From: Streptomyces bottropensis ATCC 25435
Lineage (GTDB): Bacteria; Actinomycetota; Actinomycetes; Streptomycetales; Streptomycetaceae
NCBI RefSeq assembly: GCF_000383595.1
Contig: NZ_KB911581.1
Span: 7,399,519-7,463,518, forward strand
DNA: 64,000 nucleotides
Reading direction: 5' to 3'
Of this stretch, positions 1 to 9,500 are shown piece after piece; positions within the stretch are counted from its first letter, which is position 1, and every line of letters begins with the position of its first letter. The translations under genes and the position numbers were made by a program. The notes below the pieces were generated by a model. That model was not told where the DNA came from. It saw only the letters and a program-made list of their open reading frames with translations, and ran no database searches.

Positions 1-167
1 ACGCTCAGCGTGACGTGCCAGAGCCGGGGCAGGTCCTGCGGCCTCTCGGCGCCCTCGCTCTCGTACGTGTCCGAGGCGGCGACGCTGGTGAGCTTGCGCT
101 CCTCGCCGACCGCACGGGAGGGACCACCACCGCGGGACGCCGCGGCCCCGGGGCGCACTCGTCTCAC
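1..167 (-). CDS. Conserved protein of unknown function, N-terminal fragment (cut by window edge)
   Basis: A reading frame opens at a GTG (167) preceded five bases upstream by the strong ribosome site GAAGGAGG (180-173) and runs off the left edge. The visible 55 residues start MRRVRPGAAASRGGG, are rich in Arg/Gly/Ala, then become more ordered around ERPQDLPRLWHVTLSV. It follows proB on the same strand after a 151-base gap. The tail resembles a conserved hypothetical protein I recall near proA/proB in Streptomyces, but too little is visible to assign a function. The good ribosome site and codon bias make the gene itself credible. Confidence 0.6.
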   Translation of the reverse strand, partial: MRRVRPGAAASRGGGPSRAVGEERKLTSVAASDTYESEGAERPQDLPRLWHVTLS

Positions 168-318
168 GACGGCCTCCTTCGCAACGATTCGAGCTTCGCA
201 ACAGGTCGTGCGGAATCTCCCTGCGTCAAAGTTGAGCAGGCTCAGGGGCTTCGCGTGGCGGTTTTACGGAACGTGCACCGCCGGGGCCCGCGCTCTGCTC
301 CCTCCACGAGGCCGCTGG

Positions 319-1446
319 TCAGGGGTGCAGGAGGACGAGATCGTCCCTGTGTACGACCTCTCGTTCGTACGCGGGACCCAGCTCGCGCGCCAGTTCCCGG
401 GTCGAGCGGCCGATCAGCCGGGGGATCTCCTTGGCGTCGAAGTTCACGAGCCCGCGGGCGACCGCCCGGCCCGTGCCGTCGCGCAGCTCCACGGGGTCGC
501 CGGCGGTGAAGTCGCCCTCGACGCCGCCGATCCCGGCCGGGAGCAGTGACGTGCGGCGTTCGACGACCGCGCGCACGGCCCCGTCGTCGAGGATGAGCGC
601 GCCCTGCGGGGTGGAGGCGTGCTGGAGCCACAGCAGCCGGTCGGCGGAGCGCCTGCCGGTCGGGTGGAAGTACGTGCCCGTGTCACGGCCGCCGAGCGCG
701 TCCGCCGCGTGGACGGCGCTGGTGAGGACCACGGGGATGCCCGCACCGGTGGCGATCGCGGCGGCCTCGACCTTGGTGACCATGCCCCCGGTGCCCACGC
801 CCGCCTTGCCGGCGCTGCCGATCTCCACGTGTGCGAGGTCCTCGGGCCCCCGGACCTCCGCTATCCGCGACGTGCCGGGCTTGGCGGGGTCGCCGTCGTA
901 CACGCCGTCCACGTCCGACAGCAGGACCAGCAGATCCGCGCGTACGAGGTGGGCGACGAGGGCGGCGAGGCGGTCGTTGTCGCCGAAGCGGATCTCGTCC
1001 GTGGCGACGGTGTCGTTCTCGTTGACGACCGGCAGGGCGCCCATCGCCAGGAGCTTGTCGAGGGTGCGGGAGGCGTTGCGGTGGTGGGCGCGGCGGCTCA
1101 TGTCGTCGGAGGTGAGGAGCACCTGGCCGACGCGGATGCCGTAGCGGGCACAGGAGGCCGTGTAGCGGGCCACGAGGAGGCCCTGGCCGACGCTGGCGGC
1201 GGCCTGCTGCCGGGCGAGGTCCTTGGGGCGGCGGCGCAGGCCCAGCGGCGCGAGCCCGGCGGCGATGGCGCCGGAGGAGACGAGGACGACCTCGCGCTCC
1301 CCCCCGCTGCGGGCCTTGGCGAGGACGTCCACGAGGGCGTCCACCCGGTCCGCGTCGAGGCCACCGGACGCCGTCGTCAGCGACGAGGAGCCCACCTTGA
1401 CGACGATCCGGTGCGCTTGCGCCACTGCCTGCCTAGCCGCTGACAC
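319..1446 (-). CDS. proB: Glutamate 5-kinase
   Basis: Phosphorylates glutamate with ATP, the first step of proline synthesis, in the cytoplasm. The 375-residue product has the amino-acid-kinase N-terminal motif RIVVKVGSSSL, the substrate-loop region VVNENDTVATDEIRFGDND and LLSDVDGVYDGDP, and a C-terminal PUA domain of about 75 residues ending near RDDLVLL. GTG 1446 (VSAARQ) is chosen over an in-frame upstream ATG at 1491 because it gives the usual family length and sits just after GGGGATAGGC. The neighbour at 1773 is divergent, so proB has its own promoter between them. proA is not in the window but may lie beyond the left edge. Confidence 0.95.
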   Translation of the reverse strand: MSAARQAVAQAHRIVVKVGSSSLTTASGGLDADRVDALVDVLAKARSGGEREVVLVSSGAIAAGLAPLGLRRRPKDLARQQAAASVGQGLLVARYTASCARYGIRVGQVLLTSDDMSRRAHHRNASRTLDKLLAMGALPVVNENDTVATDEIRFGDNDRLAALVAHLVRADLLVLLSDVDGVYDGDPAKPGTSRIAEVRGPEDLAHVEIGSAGKAGVGTGGMVTKVEAAAIATGAGIPVVLTSAVHAADALGGRDTGTYFHPTGRRSADRLLWLQHASTPQGALILDDGAVRAVVERRTSLLPAGIGGVEGDFTAGDPVELRDGTGRAVARGLVNFDAKEIPRLIGRSTRELARELGPAYEREVVHRDDLVLLHP

Positions 1447-1772
1447 GCCTATCCCCAATGCTCCGAACAGCCCGGTGTGTGCACTTCGCAATCTACGGGA
1501 GCGCGCGGACCTCCCGCGTTCTCATTTCGAGGGGCGGACGGCGCGGGACCCCGGGGCGGACGGCGGTGGGTCCGCGCCGGGCCCTTCAGGGTGAGATGCT
1601 TCGGCAGACGTCGAGGTTGCGTGCGTTATGTCCGGCTACCGGTGATTGTTCCCACGGCGGATTGCTCCCCGGCCGCTCTAGGTCATACGGTCAGGGATCG
1701 GCCTCCCGCAGGCCACCTTCCGCGTCACCCTCCCCTCCTCCGTCCGTCACACCCTCCGCAGGAGCCCAGCCC
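1447..1772. other. Divergent intergenic region between proB and the glycerophosphotransferase
   Basis: 326 bases hold the promoters of both divergent genes. A long in-frame extension of the rightward gene (from 1458) is open but reads as low-quality Arg/Ser/Pro-rich protein and is not believed. The AGGAG at 1760-1764 is the ribosome site for GTG 1773. No clear hairpin, repeat or further gene is seen. Confidence 0.5.
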
Positions 1773-3833
1773 GTGCCCTCCGCAGGCCTCCCACGCCGCC
1801 GCATCGCGCAGCTCTGCGCACTGCTCGCGATGTTCGCGCTCTTCACGGCCCAGATCGTTTCCGCGCTGCTGCCGAACATTCCCGTGTTCGTCGCCGCGAG
1901 CGCGGCGGGCCTCCTTCTGGACACGTTCCTGCAGTACCGGGATCCCGGACTGCTCGCACTGCTGGGCAAGGTCCGCTTCGACGCGCTGGTGCGCCAGCTG
2001 ATGCGCGACATGCTGATCCTCGTGGGACTGCTGCGCATCGACGGGATCGACCCGTTGCGCGAGCAGGCCCCGCTCCTGGTCGGCCTCGTCCTCTTCTACG
2101 CGGTCCACTTCACCTGCCAGGCCGTCTCGGTGCTCGTGCGCCGCACCCGGACCCTGCCGATCGTGACCCGCAACATCGACGCCTCCGCGCTGCGCCTGAC
2201 GCTCTCCCCGCCGCGCATACTGGCCCGCCGCCAGGCCCACCGGCTGCTGACCTTCTCGCTGCCGATCACGGCCGGCCTGGTGCTCACCGCTGCCACGCAG
2301 GACGCCACCTGGGGCGGTGCCGGCCTCGGCGCCGGTCTCACCCTCCTCGTCGCGGGCACCGCGTACCTGGCGACCTGGCTGCTGCCGAAGAAGCGCGCGA
2401 AGAGCGAGCAGCAGGTCATGGAGTGGCTGGACGCGTGGCTCGCCGACTACCGGCCGACCACCGCGATGTACTTCTCCGGCGGTACGTCGTCGGCGTACCA
2501 GGCGAACATGTGGCTCTCCACGCTCTCCAAGCTGGAGAAGCCGCTGATCGTGCTGCGTGAGCGCTTCATGGTCCAGAAGATCGACGCGACGGACGTGCCG
2601 ATCATCTGCTTCCCGAAGGTCGCCACGATGTTCTCGCTGGAGACCTCGACGCTGAAGATGATGCTGCACCCGGCCAACGCCGCGAAGACCTCCCAGGTGC
2701 TGCGCATCCCCACCGTCAAGCACGCGTTCATCAACCACGGCGAGAGCGACAAGCTGTCCTCCTGCAACCCGTACGCGAAGGCGTACGACGAGGTGTGGGT
2801 GGCCGGTCCCGCGGCGCGCGAGCGGTACGCGCTGGCCGAGGTCGGCGTCGAGGACAAGGACATCGTCGAGGTCGGCCGGCCCCAGCTGTCGCCGATCCGC
2901 CCGTACGCCGGCCCGCCGACCGGCACGTACACGACCGTGCTCTACGCCCCCACCTGGGAGGGCTGGGACGGCAACCCGGGCAACACCTCCGTGGTGCTGG
3001 CCGGCGAGAACATCGTCCGGGGCCTCCTCGCCGACGACAAGGTCCGGCTCCTCTACAAGCCGCACCCGATGACGGGCTCGGTCGACCCGCGCGCGGGTGT
3101 GGCCAACGAGCGCATCAAGGCGATGATCCGCGAGGCCAACGCCAAGCGCTCGGGCGCGCGGCCGGGGGCGGAGGCGGCTGCCGAACTCGCCCGTCGTACG
3201 GCCGAGCTGGACAAGCTGACCTCCACGTCGTTCCGTGCCAGCGCGGACGAGATGGAGCGGATGCTGTTGCAGGGCACCCCCAGCGGGGACCGCGAGGTGG
3301 CGATCTCCGAGGCGGCGCTCGCGTGGGAGAAGGCGTACTGGGCGTCCTTCCCGGAGTGGGAGCACGGCATCGTCACCGAGGCGCGGCCCGCGATCTTCGC
3401 CTGCTTCAACGTGTCGGACCTGCTGATCAGCGATGTCTCCTCGGTGGTCTCCGACTGGCTGTCCAGTGAGAAGCCGTACGCGGTCGCCAATACCTCCGGA
3501 CTGCCGGAGGCGGCCTTCCGCGCGGCCTTCCCGACGGTCTCCGCGGGTGTCGTCCTGACGCCCGGGGCGGAGGGCGTCGCGGCCCTGCTCGACGCGGTCC
3601 GCAACCCCGAGAAGGACGGTTTCGCCAAGGCCCGCGCCGACCTCAAGGAGCAGCTGCTGGGTCCCTCCGACCCGCCGTCGCTGGTCCGTTTCGACTCCGC
3701 GGTGAAGGCGCTCTGCGCCAAGGCCGACGACCGCCGCGTGCGGATGGAGGCCCGTCTCGTCAACGACCTGCCGTCGCCCCGTGAGGCCGGCGACGAACTC
3801 ACCGAGGGCGAGCCGAGCGAGGCACTCGCCTAG
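1773..3833 (+). CDS. Membrane-bound CDP-glycerol glycerophosphotransferase family protein
   Basis: Probable transferase of glycerol-phosphate or a similar polyol-phosphate unit in teichoic-acid-like wall polymer synthesis at the membrane. The 686-residue product has several hydrophobic segments in the first 220 residues (for example LLAMFALFTAQIVSALLPNI) followed by a TagF-type domain (PF04464) with FINHGESDK, VLYAPTWEGW, YKPHPMTG and LLISDVSSVVSDWL. GTG 1773 is preceded by AGGAG at eight bases; the open frame continues upstream but lacks bias. It converges on obg with a shared terminator. The exact polymer cannot be told from sequence. Confidence 0.8.
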   Translation: MPSAGLPRRRIAQLCALLAMFALFTAQIVSALLPNIPVFVAASAAGLLLDTFLQYRDPGLLALLGKVRFDALVRQLMRDMLILVGLLRIDGIDPLREQAPLLVGLVLFYAVHFTCQAVSVLVRRTRTLPIVTRNIDASALRLTLSPPRILARRQAHRLLTFSLPITAGLVLTAATQDATWGGAGLGAGLTLLVAGTAYLATWLLPKKRAKSEQQVMEWLDAWLADYRPTTAMYFSGGTSSAYQANMWLSTLSKLEKPLIVLRERFMVQKIDATDVPIICFPKVATMFSLETSTLKMMLHPANAAKTSQVLRIPTVKHAFINHGESDKLSSCNPYAKAYDEVWVAGPAARERYALAEVGVEDKDIVEVGRPQLSPIRPYAGPPTGTYTTVLYAPTWEGWDGNPGNTSVVLAGENIVRGLLADDKVRLLYKPHPMTGSVDPRAGVANERIKAMIREANAKRSGARPGAEAAAELARRTAELDKLTSTSFRASADEMERMLLQGTPSGDREVAISEAALAWEKAYWASFPEWEHGIVTEARPAIFACFNVSDLLISDVSSVVSDWLSSEKPYAVANTSGLPEAAFRAAFPTVSAGVVLTPGAEGVAALLDAVRNPEKDGFAKARADLKEQLLGPSDPPSLVRFDSAVKALCAKADDRRVRMEARLVNDLPSPREAGDELTEGEPSEALA

Positions 3834-3843
3834 GGACACGGGC

Positions 3844-3905
3844 GCGCACCGCGTACGCCGAAGGGCCCCGGAGATATCCGGGGCCCTTCGGCGTACGCGG
3901 TGCGC
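3844..3905. terminator. Bidirectional terminator, perfect 29-bp stem
   Basis: Arms 3844-3872 and 3877-3905 are perfectly complementary with a GATA loop, lying between the convergent ends of the glycerophosphotransferase gene and obg. There is no T-tract, as is common for Streptomyces terminators. Confidence 0.9.
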
Positions 3906-3926
3906 GGGGTCTGCCCGGCGGCAGGC

Positions 3927-5363
3927 CTAGAACGGCTCGAAGTCGTCGTACTCCTTCTGCAGCTCGTCCCGCTCCGCCTGGCGGTCGCGGCGGCGCTGGA
4001 CGGCCGGGCGGGGCTCCTCGAAGCGGTGGTCCTCGCCACGGCGGCCGAGCATCTCCGCGCCGGCCATGACGGTCGGCTCCCAGTCGAAGACGACGGCGTT
4101 GTCCTCGGGGCCGATGGCGACGCCGTCGCCGGAGCGGGCGCCCGCCTTCATCAGCTCGTCCTCGACACCGAGCCGGTTCAGACGGTCGGCGAGGTAGCCC
4201 ACCGCCTCGTCGTTGCTGAAGTCGGTCTGACGGACCCAGCGCTCCGGCTTCTCGCCCCGGACGCGGAACAGTCCGTCCTCCTCCCGCACGACCGTGAAGC
4301 CGGCGTCGTCGACGGCCTTGGGCCGGATGACGATCCGCGTCGCCTCCTCCTTCGGCTTGGCGGCACGCGCCCGGCCCACGAGGTCGGCGAGCGCGAACGA
4401 CAGCTCCCGCAGCCCCGTGTGGGCGACGGCGGACACCTCGAAGACCCGGTAGCCACGGGCCTCCAGGTCCGGGCGCACCATCTCGGCGAGGTCCTTGCCG
4501 TCGGGCACGTCGATCTTGTTGAGGACGACGATCCGGGGCCGCTTGTCGAGCCCGCCGTACTGCGTCAGCTCCTCCTCGATGATGTCGAGGTCGGAGACGG
4601 GGTCGCGGTCCGACTCCAGCGTGGCCGTGTCGAGGACGTGGACGAGGACGCTGCAGCGCTCGACGTGGCGCAGGAACTCCAGGCCCAGACCCTTGCCCTG
4701 GCTGGCGCCGGGGATGAGCCCGGGGACGTCGGCGATCGTGTAGACCGTTTCGCCGGCCGTCACCACGCCCAGGTTGGGGACGAGTGTCGTGAAGGGGTAG
4801 TCCGCGATCTTCGGCTTGGCGGCGCTCAGCACCGAGATCAGCGAGGACTTGCCCGCGCTCGGGTAGCCGACCAGCGCCACGTCGGCGACGGTCTTCAGCT
4901 CCAGGACGATGTCGCCCATGTCGCCGGGCACGCCGAGCAGCGCGAAGCCGGGAGCCTTGCGGCGGGCGGAGGCGAGGGCCGCGTTGCCGAGGCCGCCCCG
5001 GCCGCCCTGCGCGGCGACGAAGGAGGTGCCGTGGCCGACGAGGTCGGCGAGGACGTTGCCCTGCCGGTCGAGGACGACCGTGCCGTCCGGCACGGGAAGG
5101 ACCAGGTCCTGCCCGTCCTTGCCCGACCGGTTGCCGCCCTCGCCGGGCTTGCCGGCGGTGGCCTTGCGGTGCGGGGAGTGGTGGTAGTCGAGGAGAGTCG
5201 TCACGGACTGGTCGACGGTCAGGATGACGTCGCCGCCCCGGCCGCCGTTGCCGCCGTCGGGGCCGCCGAGCGGCTTGAACTTCTCCCGGTGGACGGAGGC
5301 ACAGCCGTGGCCTCCGTTACCCGCGGCGACATGCAGCTCGACGCGGTCCACGAAGGTGGTCAT
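3927..5363 (-). CDS. obg: GTPase Obg/CgtA
   Basis: Essential GTPase linked to 50S ribosome assembly and, in Streptomyces, to the onset of differentiation. The 478-residue product shows the glycine-rich Obg fold (GGNGGRGGDV), the G1 loop GYPSAGKSS, G3 DVPGLIPG, G4 NKID, and a C-terminal OCT domain (about residues 340-430) followed by an acidic Arg-rich tail ending DDFEPF. ATG 5363 is preceded by CTGGAGG. It follows rpmA by 168 bases with a hairpin between them, so it is probably read from the rplU-rpmA promoter with some attenuation, or from its own. Confidence 0.97.
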   Translation of the reverse strand: MTTFVDRVELHVAAGNGGHGCASVHREKFKPLGGPDGGNGGRGGDVILTVDQSVTTLLDYHHSPHRKATAGKPGEGGNRSGKDGQDLVLPVPDGTVVLDRQGNVLADLVGHGTSFVAAQGGRGGLGNAALASARRKAPGFALLGVPGDMGDIVLELKTVADVALVGYPSAGKSSLISVLSAAKPKIADYPFTTLVPNLGVVTAGETVYTIADVPGLIPGASQGKGLGLEFLRHVERCSVLVHVLDTATLESDRDPVSDLDIIEEELTQYGGLDKRPRIVVLNKIDVPDGKDLAEMVRPDLEARGYRVFEVSAVAHTGLRELSFALADLVGRARAAKPKEEATRIVIRPKAVDDAGFTVVREEDGLFRVRGEKPERWVRQTDFSNDEAVGYLADRLNRLGVEDELMKAGARSGDGVAIGPEDNAVVFDWEPTVMAGAEMLGRRGEDHRFEEPRPAVQRRRDRQAERDELQKEYDDFEPF

Positions 5364-5428
5364 GGTGGGTGCCTCCAGATACGCGCTGTGCGTGGTGTTC
5401 GGAAATGTCTTAGCTGTAACACGTCAAA

Positions 5429-5477
5429 GGCGGACCCGCTTCCCGTACGGAATCCCGTACGAGAAGTGAGGTCCGCC
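5429..5477 (-). terminator. Hairpin between rpmA and obg
   Basis: GGCGGACC (5429-5436) pairs with GGTCCGCC (5470-5477), with further imperfect pairing inside including two CCCGTACG copies. It probably acts as a partial terminator or processing site below the two ribosomal protein genes. Confidence 0.6.
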
Positions 5478-5531
5478 TCGACGAATCGCTCTACGGAAGC
5501 CTTGGTCGAAAGACCGGGCGAGTCAGAAGAC

Positions 5532-5786
5532 TCAGGCGGCCGGAACGATGTTGACGACCTTGCGACCACGGCTGGTGCCGAACTCGACCGCACCGGCGTT
5601 CAGCGCGAACAGCGTGTCGTCCTTGCCGCGGCCGACGCCCGAACCCGGGTGGAAGTGCGTGCCGCGCTGGCGGACCAGGATCTCACCGGCGTTGACGACC
5701 TGACCGCCGAAGCGCTTCACGCCGAGCCGCTGAGCGTTGGAGTCGCGACCGTTCCGGGTGGACGATGCGCCCTTCTTGTGTGCCAT
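5532..5786 (-). CDS. rpmA: 50S ribosomal protein L27
   Basis: 84-residue L27, starting MAHKKGASSTRNGRDSNAQR, the family signature that reaches the peptidyl transferase centre. It starts directly at MAHKKG with no Firmicute-type cleaved leader. ATG 5786 has GAGGAG upstream. It lies 14 bases after rplU and is clearly cotranscribed with it. Confidence 0.98.
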   Translation of the reverse strand: MAHKKGASSTRNGRDSNAQRLGVKRFGGQVVNAGEILVRQRGTHFHPGSGVGRGKDDTLFALNAGAVEFGTSRGRKVVNIVPAA

Positions 5787-5800
5787 GTCTCCTCAGTCCC

Positions 5801-6121
5801 TTACTTCGCAGCCGCGGGGATCTCAGTGACCTTGATCGCCGTGTACTGCTGGCGGTGGCCCTGACGACGGCGGTAGCCGGTCTTGTTCTTGTAGCGCAGA
5901 ATGTCGATCTTCTGGCCCTTGTGGTGGTCCACGACCTCGGCCTGGACCTTGATGCCGGCCAGCACCCACGGGTCGCTGGTCACAGCGTCGCCGTCGACGA
6001 CGAGCAGGGTCGAGAGCTCGACCGTGTCGCCCACACTGGCGGTGGAAATCTTGTCAACCTCAACGATGTCGCCGACAGCAACCTTGTGCTGGCGACCACC
6101 GCTGCGCACGATGGCGTACAC
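5801..6121 (-). CDS. rplU: 50S ribosomal protein L21
   Basis: 106-residue L21 (GTG start, YAIVRSGGRQHKVAVGD; C-terminal TGYRRRQGHRQQYTAIKV). It binds 23S rRNA. It is the first gene of rplU-rpmA(-obg), with an untranslated leader of about 110-120 bases and a promoter candidate at 6242-6270. The ribosome site (GAGTGAG) is ordinary. Confidence 0.98.
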   Translation of the reverse strand: MYAIVRSGGRQHKVAVGDIVEVDKISTASVGDTVELSTLLVVDGDAVTSDPWVLAGIKVQAEVVDHHKGQKIDILRYKNKTGYRRRQGHRQQYTAIKVTEIPAAAK

Positions 6122-6241
6122 GCGGATCTCACTCTCTCGCTCGGGAACGGCACCCCCGCAGTCCAGCCGCCCGACATGCGAACGGCCTCTCCCACGGCGC
6201 CCGGCGCGCGGAAGGAATGAGGTTTACGGGGATGTGACGCG

Positions 6242-6270
6242 TCTCTACCTACGGACACGCCGACGGTCAA
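6242..6270 (-). promoter_or_regulatory. Candidate rplU promoter
   Basis: On the minus strand TTGACC (6270-6265) is followed after 17 bases by TAGAGA (6247-6242), a good match to the vegetative HrdB promoter type. It is correctly oriented for rplU. Confidence 0.55.
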
Positions 6271-6488
6271 GGTTACGGGGCCACGCCCGAAGGGGTCAAA
6301 CCGAGCCCTTCGCCCGCCATGTGACCGACATCTCACCGCCCGTCGACGGCCGTTTCCCGGCCGGGCCGGAGTCCTCGCGCGGCGCGCGGACTCCGTGCCG
6401 TACGAGCCCCTCCCCGCCCTGCCCCGACCCCAGATCCGCGCGCCCTGTGTGAGGTTGCTCTCCCCGGTCCCGCCGGTGCCTGCACACG

Positions 6489-6533
6489 CCGGTGCCCCTG
6501 CCGGGTGGTGTTCCCACCCGGCAGGGGCACCGG
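6489..6533 (-). terminator. rne terminator
   Basis: A 20-bp stem (6489-6508 with 6514-6533, loop of five bases) directly after the rne stop. The 441 bases between the rne stop and the rplU start hold only this hairpin, the rplU promoter and the rplU leader. Confidence 0.85.
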
Positions 6534-6562
6534 TCGGAGCGGACGGCTTCTCCGCCCGGGGC

Positions 6563-9500
6563 TCAGCTCTCGTCGGTCGAAGCGGTGACCGTGGACGAGG
6601 ACTGCTCGGCGGCCACCGTGGTCTTCTTCGTGGCCGTCTTCTTCGCCGTGGCCGCCTTCTTGGCCGTGGCCTTCTTCGCGACCGTCTTCTTGGCCGCCGC
6701 CGTCTTCTTCGTGGCGGCCTTCTTCGCCGTCGCCTTCTTGGCCGTCTTCCGCGCCGCCGTCTTCTTGGCGGGCGGCTCGGCCCCGGTCTCCTCCGCGGCC
6801 TCGGCGGCCTCCTCGACGGGCGCCTCGGCCGGGGTCACGACCGCGTCCTCGGCGGACACCGACGGAACCACGACCACGGCCGCCTCCGCCGACGCCGTGG
6901 GCGCCGTCGCCTTGCGCACGGCACGCCGACGCGGGCGGGCCGGAGCCGCGCTCTCGGCGGCGGCAGGCTCCTCGGGCCGTGCGGCCTCCTCGGCCACGAC
7001 CGGCTCGGACACCGTCACCGTCGCCTCGGCAGCGACCGGCTCGGACACCGTCACGACGGTCTCCTCCACAGCCGCTCCGGCCGGGGCGCCCGCCGGGGCG
7101 GTGGCCTTCCGGGTGGCCCGGCGACGCGTACGGCCCCTGGGCGCGGCGTCCTCGGTGCTCACGGCGGCCGGCGTCTCCACGACCGGGTCCTCCACGGCCA
7201 CGGGCTCCGCCTCGGCGGCCTCCCGCGGCTTCGGGGCACGGTCCTCGGAGACGGTGGTGGCCACGGCCTCGCGGGACTTCGGCGCGCCGGTGGGCGCGGA
7301 CGCCCGCCGGGTCGCGCGGCGCCGCGAACGGCCACGCCCGACCGCCGCCTCGGCCTCGGCGACGCTGCTGTACAGCTCCTCGTCGGGCTCGAACTCGGGA
7401 GCGGGGAGCGCCACGGGCTCGGCGACCTCGGCGGCCACCTCGGCCTCGACCAGCTCGGCCTGCTCCACCGGCTCGACGGCCTCGTGAGCGGACACGTGGT
7501 CATGGTCGTGGTCGTGCTCGGCACCGCCGCGCCCGCGCTTGCGGCGCTTGCCGCCACCGCCGACGGCCGTCGGCTGGTCCATGTGCACGATCACGCCGCG
7601 CCCGTTGCAGTGGACACAGGTCTCGGAGAAGGACTCCAGCAGGCCCTGTCCGACCCGCTTGCGGGTCATCTGGACCAGACCCAGCGAGGTGACCTCGGCC
7701 ACCTGGTGCTTCGTGCGGTCGCGTCCCAGGCACTCCAGCAGGCGCCGCAGCACCAGGTCCCGGTTGGACTCCAGGACCATGTCGATGAAGTCGATGACGA
7801 CGATGCCGCCGAGGTCGCGCAGCCGCAGCTGACGCACGATCTCCTCGGCCGCCTCCAGGTTGTTCCTGGTGACCGTCTCCTCCAGGTTGCCGCCCTGGCC
7901 GGTGAACTTGCCGGTGTTGACGTCGACCACGATCATGGCCTCGGTCTTGTCGATCACCAGCGACCCACCGCTGGGCAGCCAGACCTTGCGGTCCAGCGCC
8001 TTCATCAGCTGTTCGTCGATGCGGTACGTCGCGAAGACGTCGACCTCGGAGGTCCACTTCTGCAGACGCTCCGCCAGGTCGGGCGCGACGTGCGAGACGT
8101 AGCCGTGGATGGTCTCCCACGCCTCCTCGCCGCTGACGATGACCTTGGAGAAGTCCTCGTTGAAGATGTCGCGGACGACGCGGACGGTCATGTCCGGCTC
8201 GCCGTACAGCAGCGTCGGCGCGTTGCCGTTCTTCGCCTTCTTCTGGATGTCCTCCCACTGCGCCTGCAGCCGCTCGACGTCACGGCGCAGTTCGTCCTCG
8301 CTCGCGCCCTCGGCGGCGGTGCGCACGATGACGCCCGCGTCCTCGGGGACGATCTTCTTGAGGATGGTCTTCAGCCGGGCCCGCTCGGTGTCGGGCAGCT
8401 TGCGGCTGATACCGGTCATCGACCCCTCGGGGACGTAGACCAGGTAGCGGCCGGGCAGGGAGACCTGGCTGGTCAGGCGCGCGCCCTTGTGGCCGATCGG
8501 GTCCTTGGTGACCTGCACGAGCACGGACTGACCGGACTTCAGGGCGGACTCGATGCGGCGCGGCCCGTTGGCCATGCCCAGTGCCTCGAAGTTGACCTCA
8601 CCGGCGTACAGGACGGCGTTGCGGCCCTTGCCGATGTCGATGAAGGCGGCCTCCATCGACGGCAGCACGTTCTGCACCTTGCCGAGGTAGACGTTGCCGA
8701 CGTACGAGGTCGACTGCTCCTTGTTGACGTAGTGCTCGACGAGCACGTTGTCTTCCAGGACGCCGATCTGGGTGCGCTCGCCGCTCTGGCGGACGACCAT
8801 GACGCGCTCGACGGCCTCACGGCGCGCGAGGAACTCGGCCTCGGTGATGATCGGGACGCGTCGACGCCCCTGCTCCCGGCCTTCGCGGCGGCGCTGCTTC
8901 TTGGCCTCCAGACGGGTCGAGCCCTTGATGGACTGCACCTCGTCGGAGAACTCGGTCTCCTTGGCGCGCCGTTCGCGCGGCTCACGGACCTTGACGACCG
9001 TACGCTCCGGGTCGTCGGGCGTGGCCTCGGCCTCGGTGCCCGAGTCACCGGCGCGACGACGACGGCGACGGCGCCGACGGCTGCTGCTGGAGCCGGAGCC
9101 GGACTCCTCGCGCTCGTCGGCCTCGTCCTCTGCGTCCTCGTCCACCTGCTCGGCGGTGTCCTCGGTGTCCTGCGCGGCCTGCTCGGCGGCGAGTTCGTCA
9201 CCCTCGGCGTCGTCGGCGTCGGCCGCGTCGCCCCGACGGCGACGGCGTCCGCCCCGGCGGCGACGGCGACGCGATCCGGTGGACTCCTCCTCGCCGTACT
9301 CGTCACCGTCGGCGGCGTCCTCGGCGCCCTCTTCGGGCTCCTCCTCGGCCTCCTCCGGCTCCTCCTCGGTCACCACGGCGGCGGGCTGCTCCGCCTCGGC
9401 GGGCTCGCTCCGACGGCGACGACGGCGGCGCGGGCCGCCGGTGTTCTCCTCCTCGGCGAACCCGCCGAGGTCGGCGGTCTCGACGGTCTCCTCGACCTCC

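Noticed and set aside
1458..1772. N-terminal extension of the glycerophosphotransferase
   Set aside because: Open frame without codon bias or ribosome site; GTG 1773 has AGGAG and begins the first hydrophobic region.
5360..5593. 77-codon frame between rpmA and obg
   Set aside because: Overlaps rpmA and the intergenic hairpin, with Ser/Arg-rich shadow composition.
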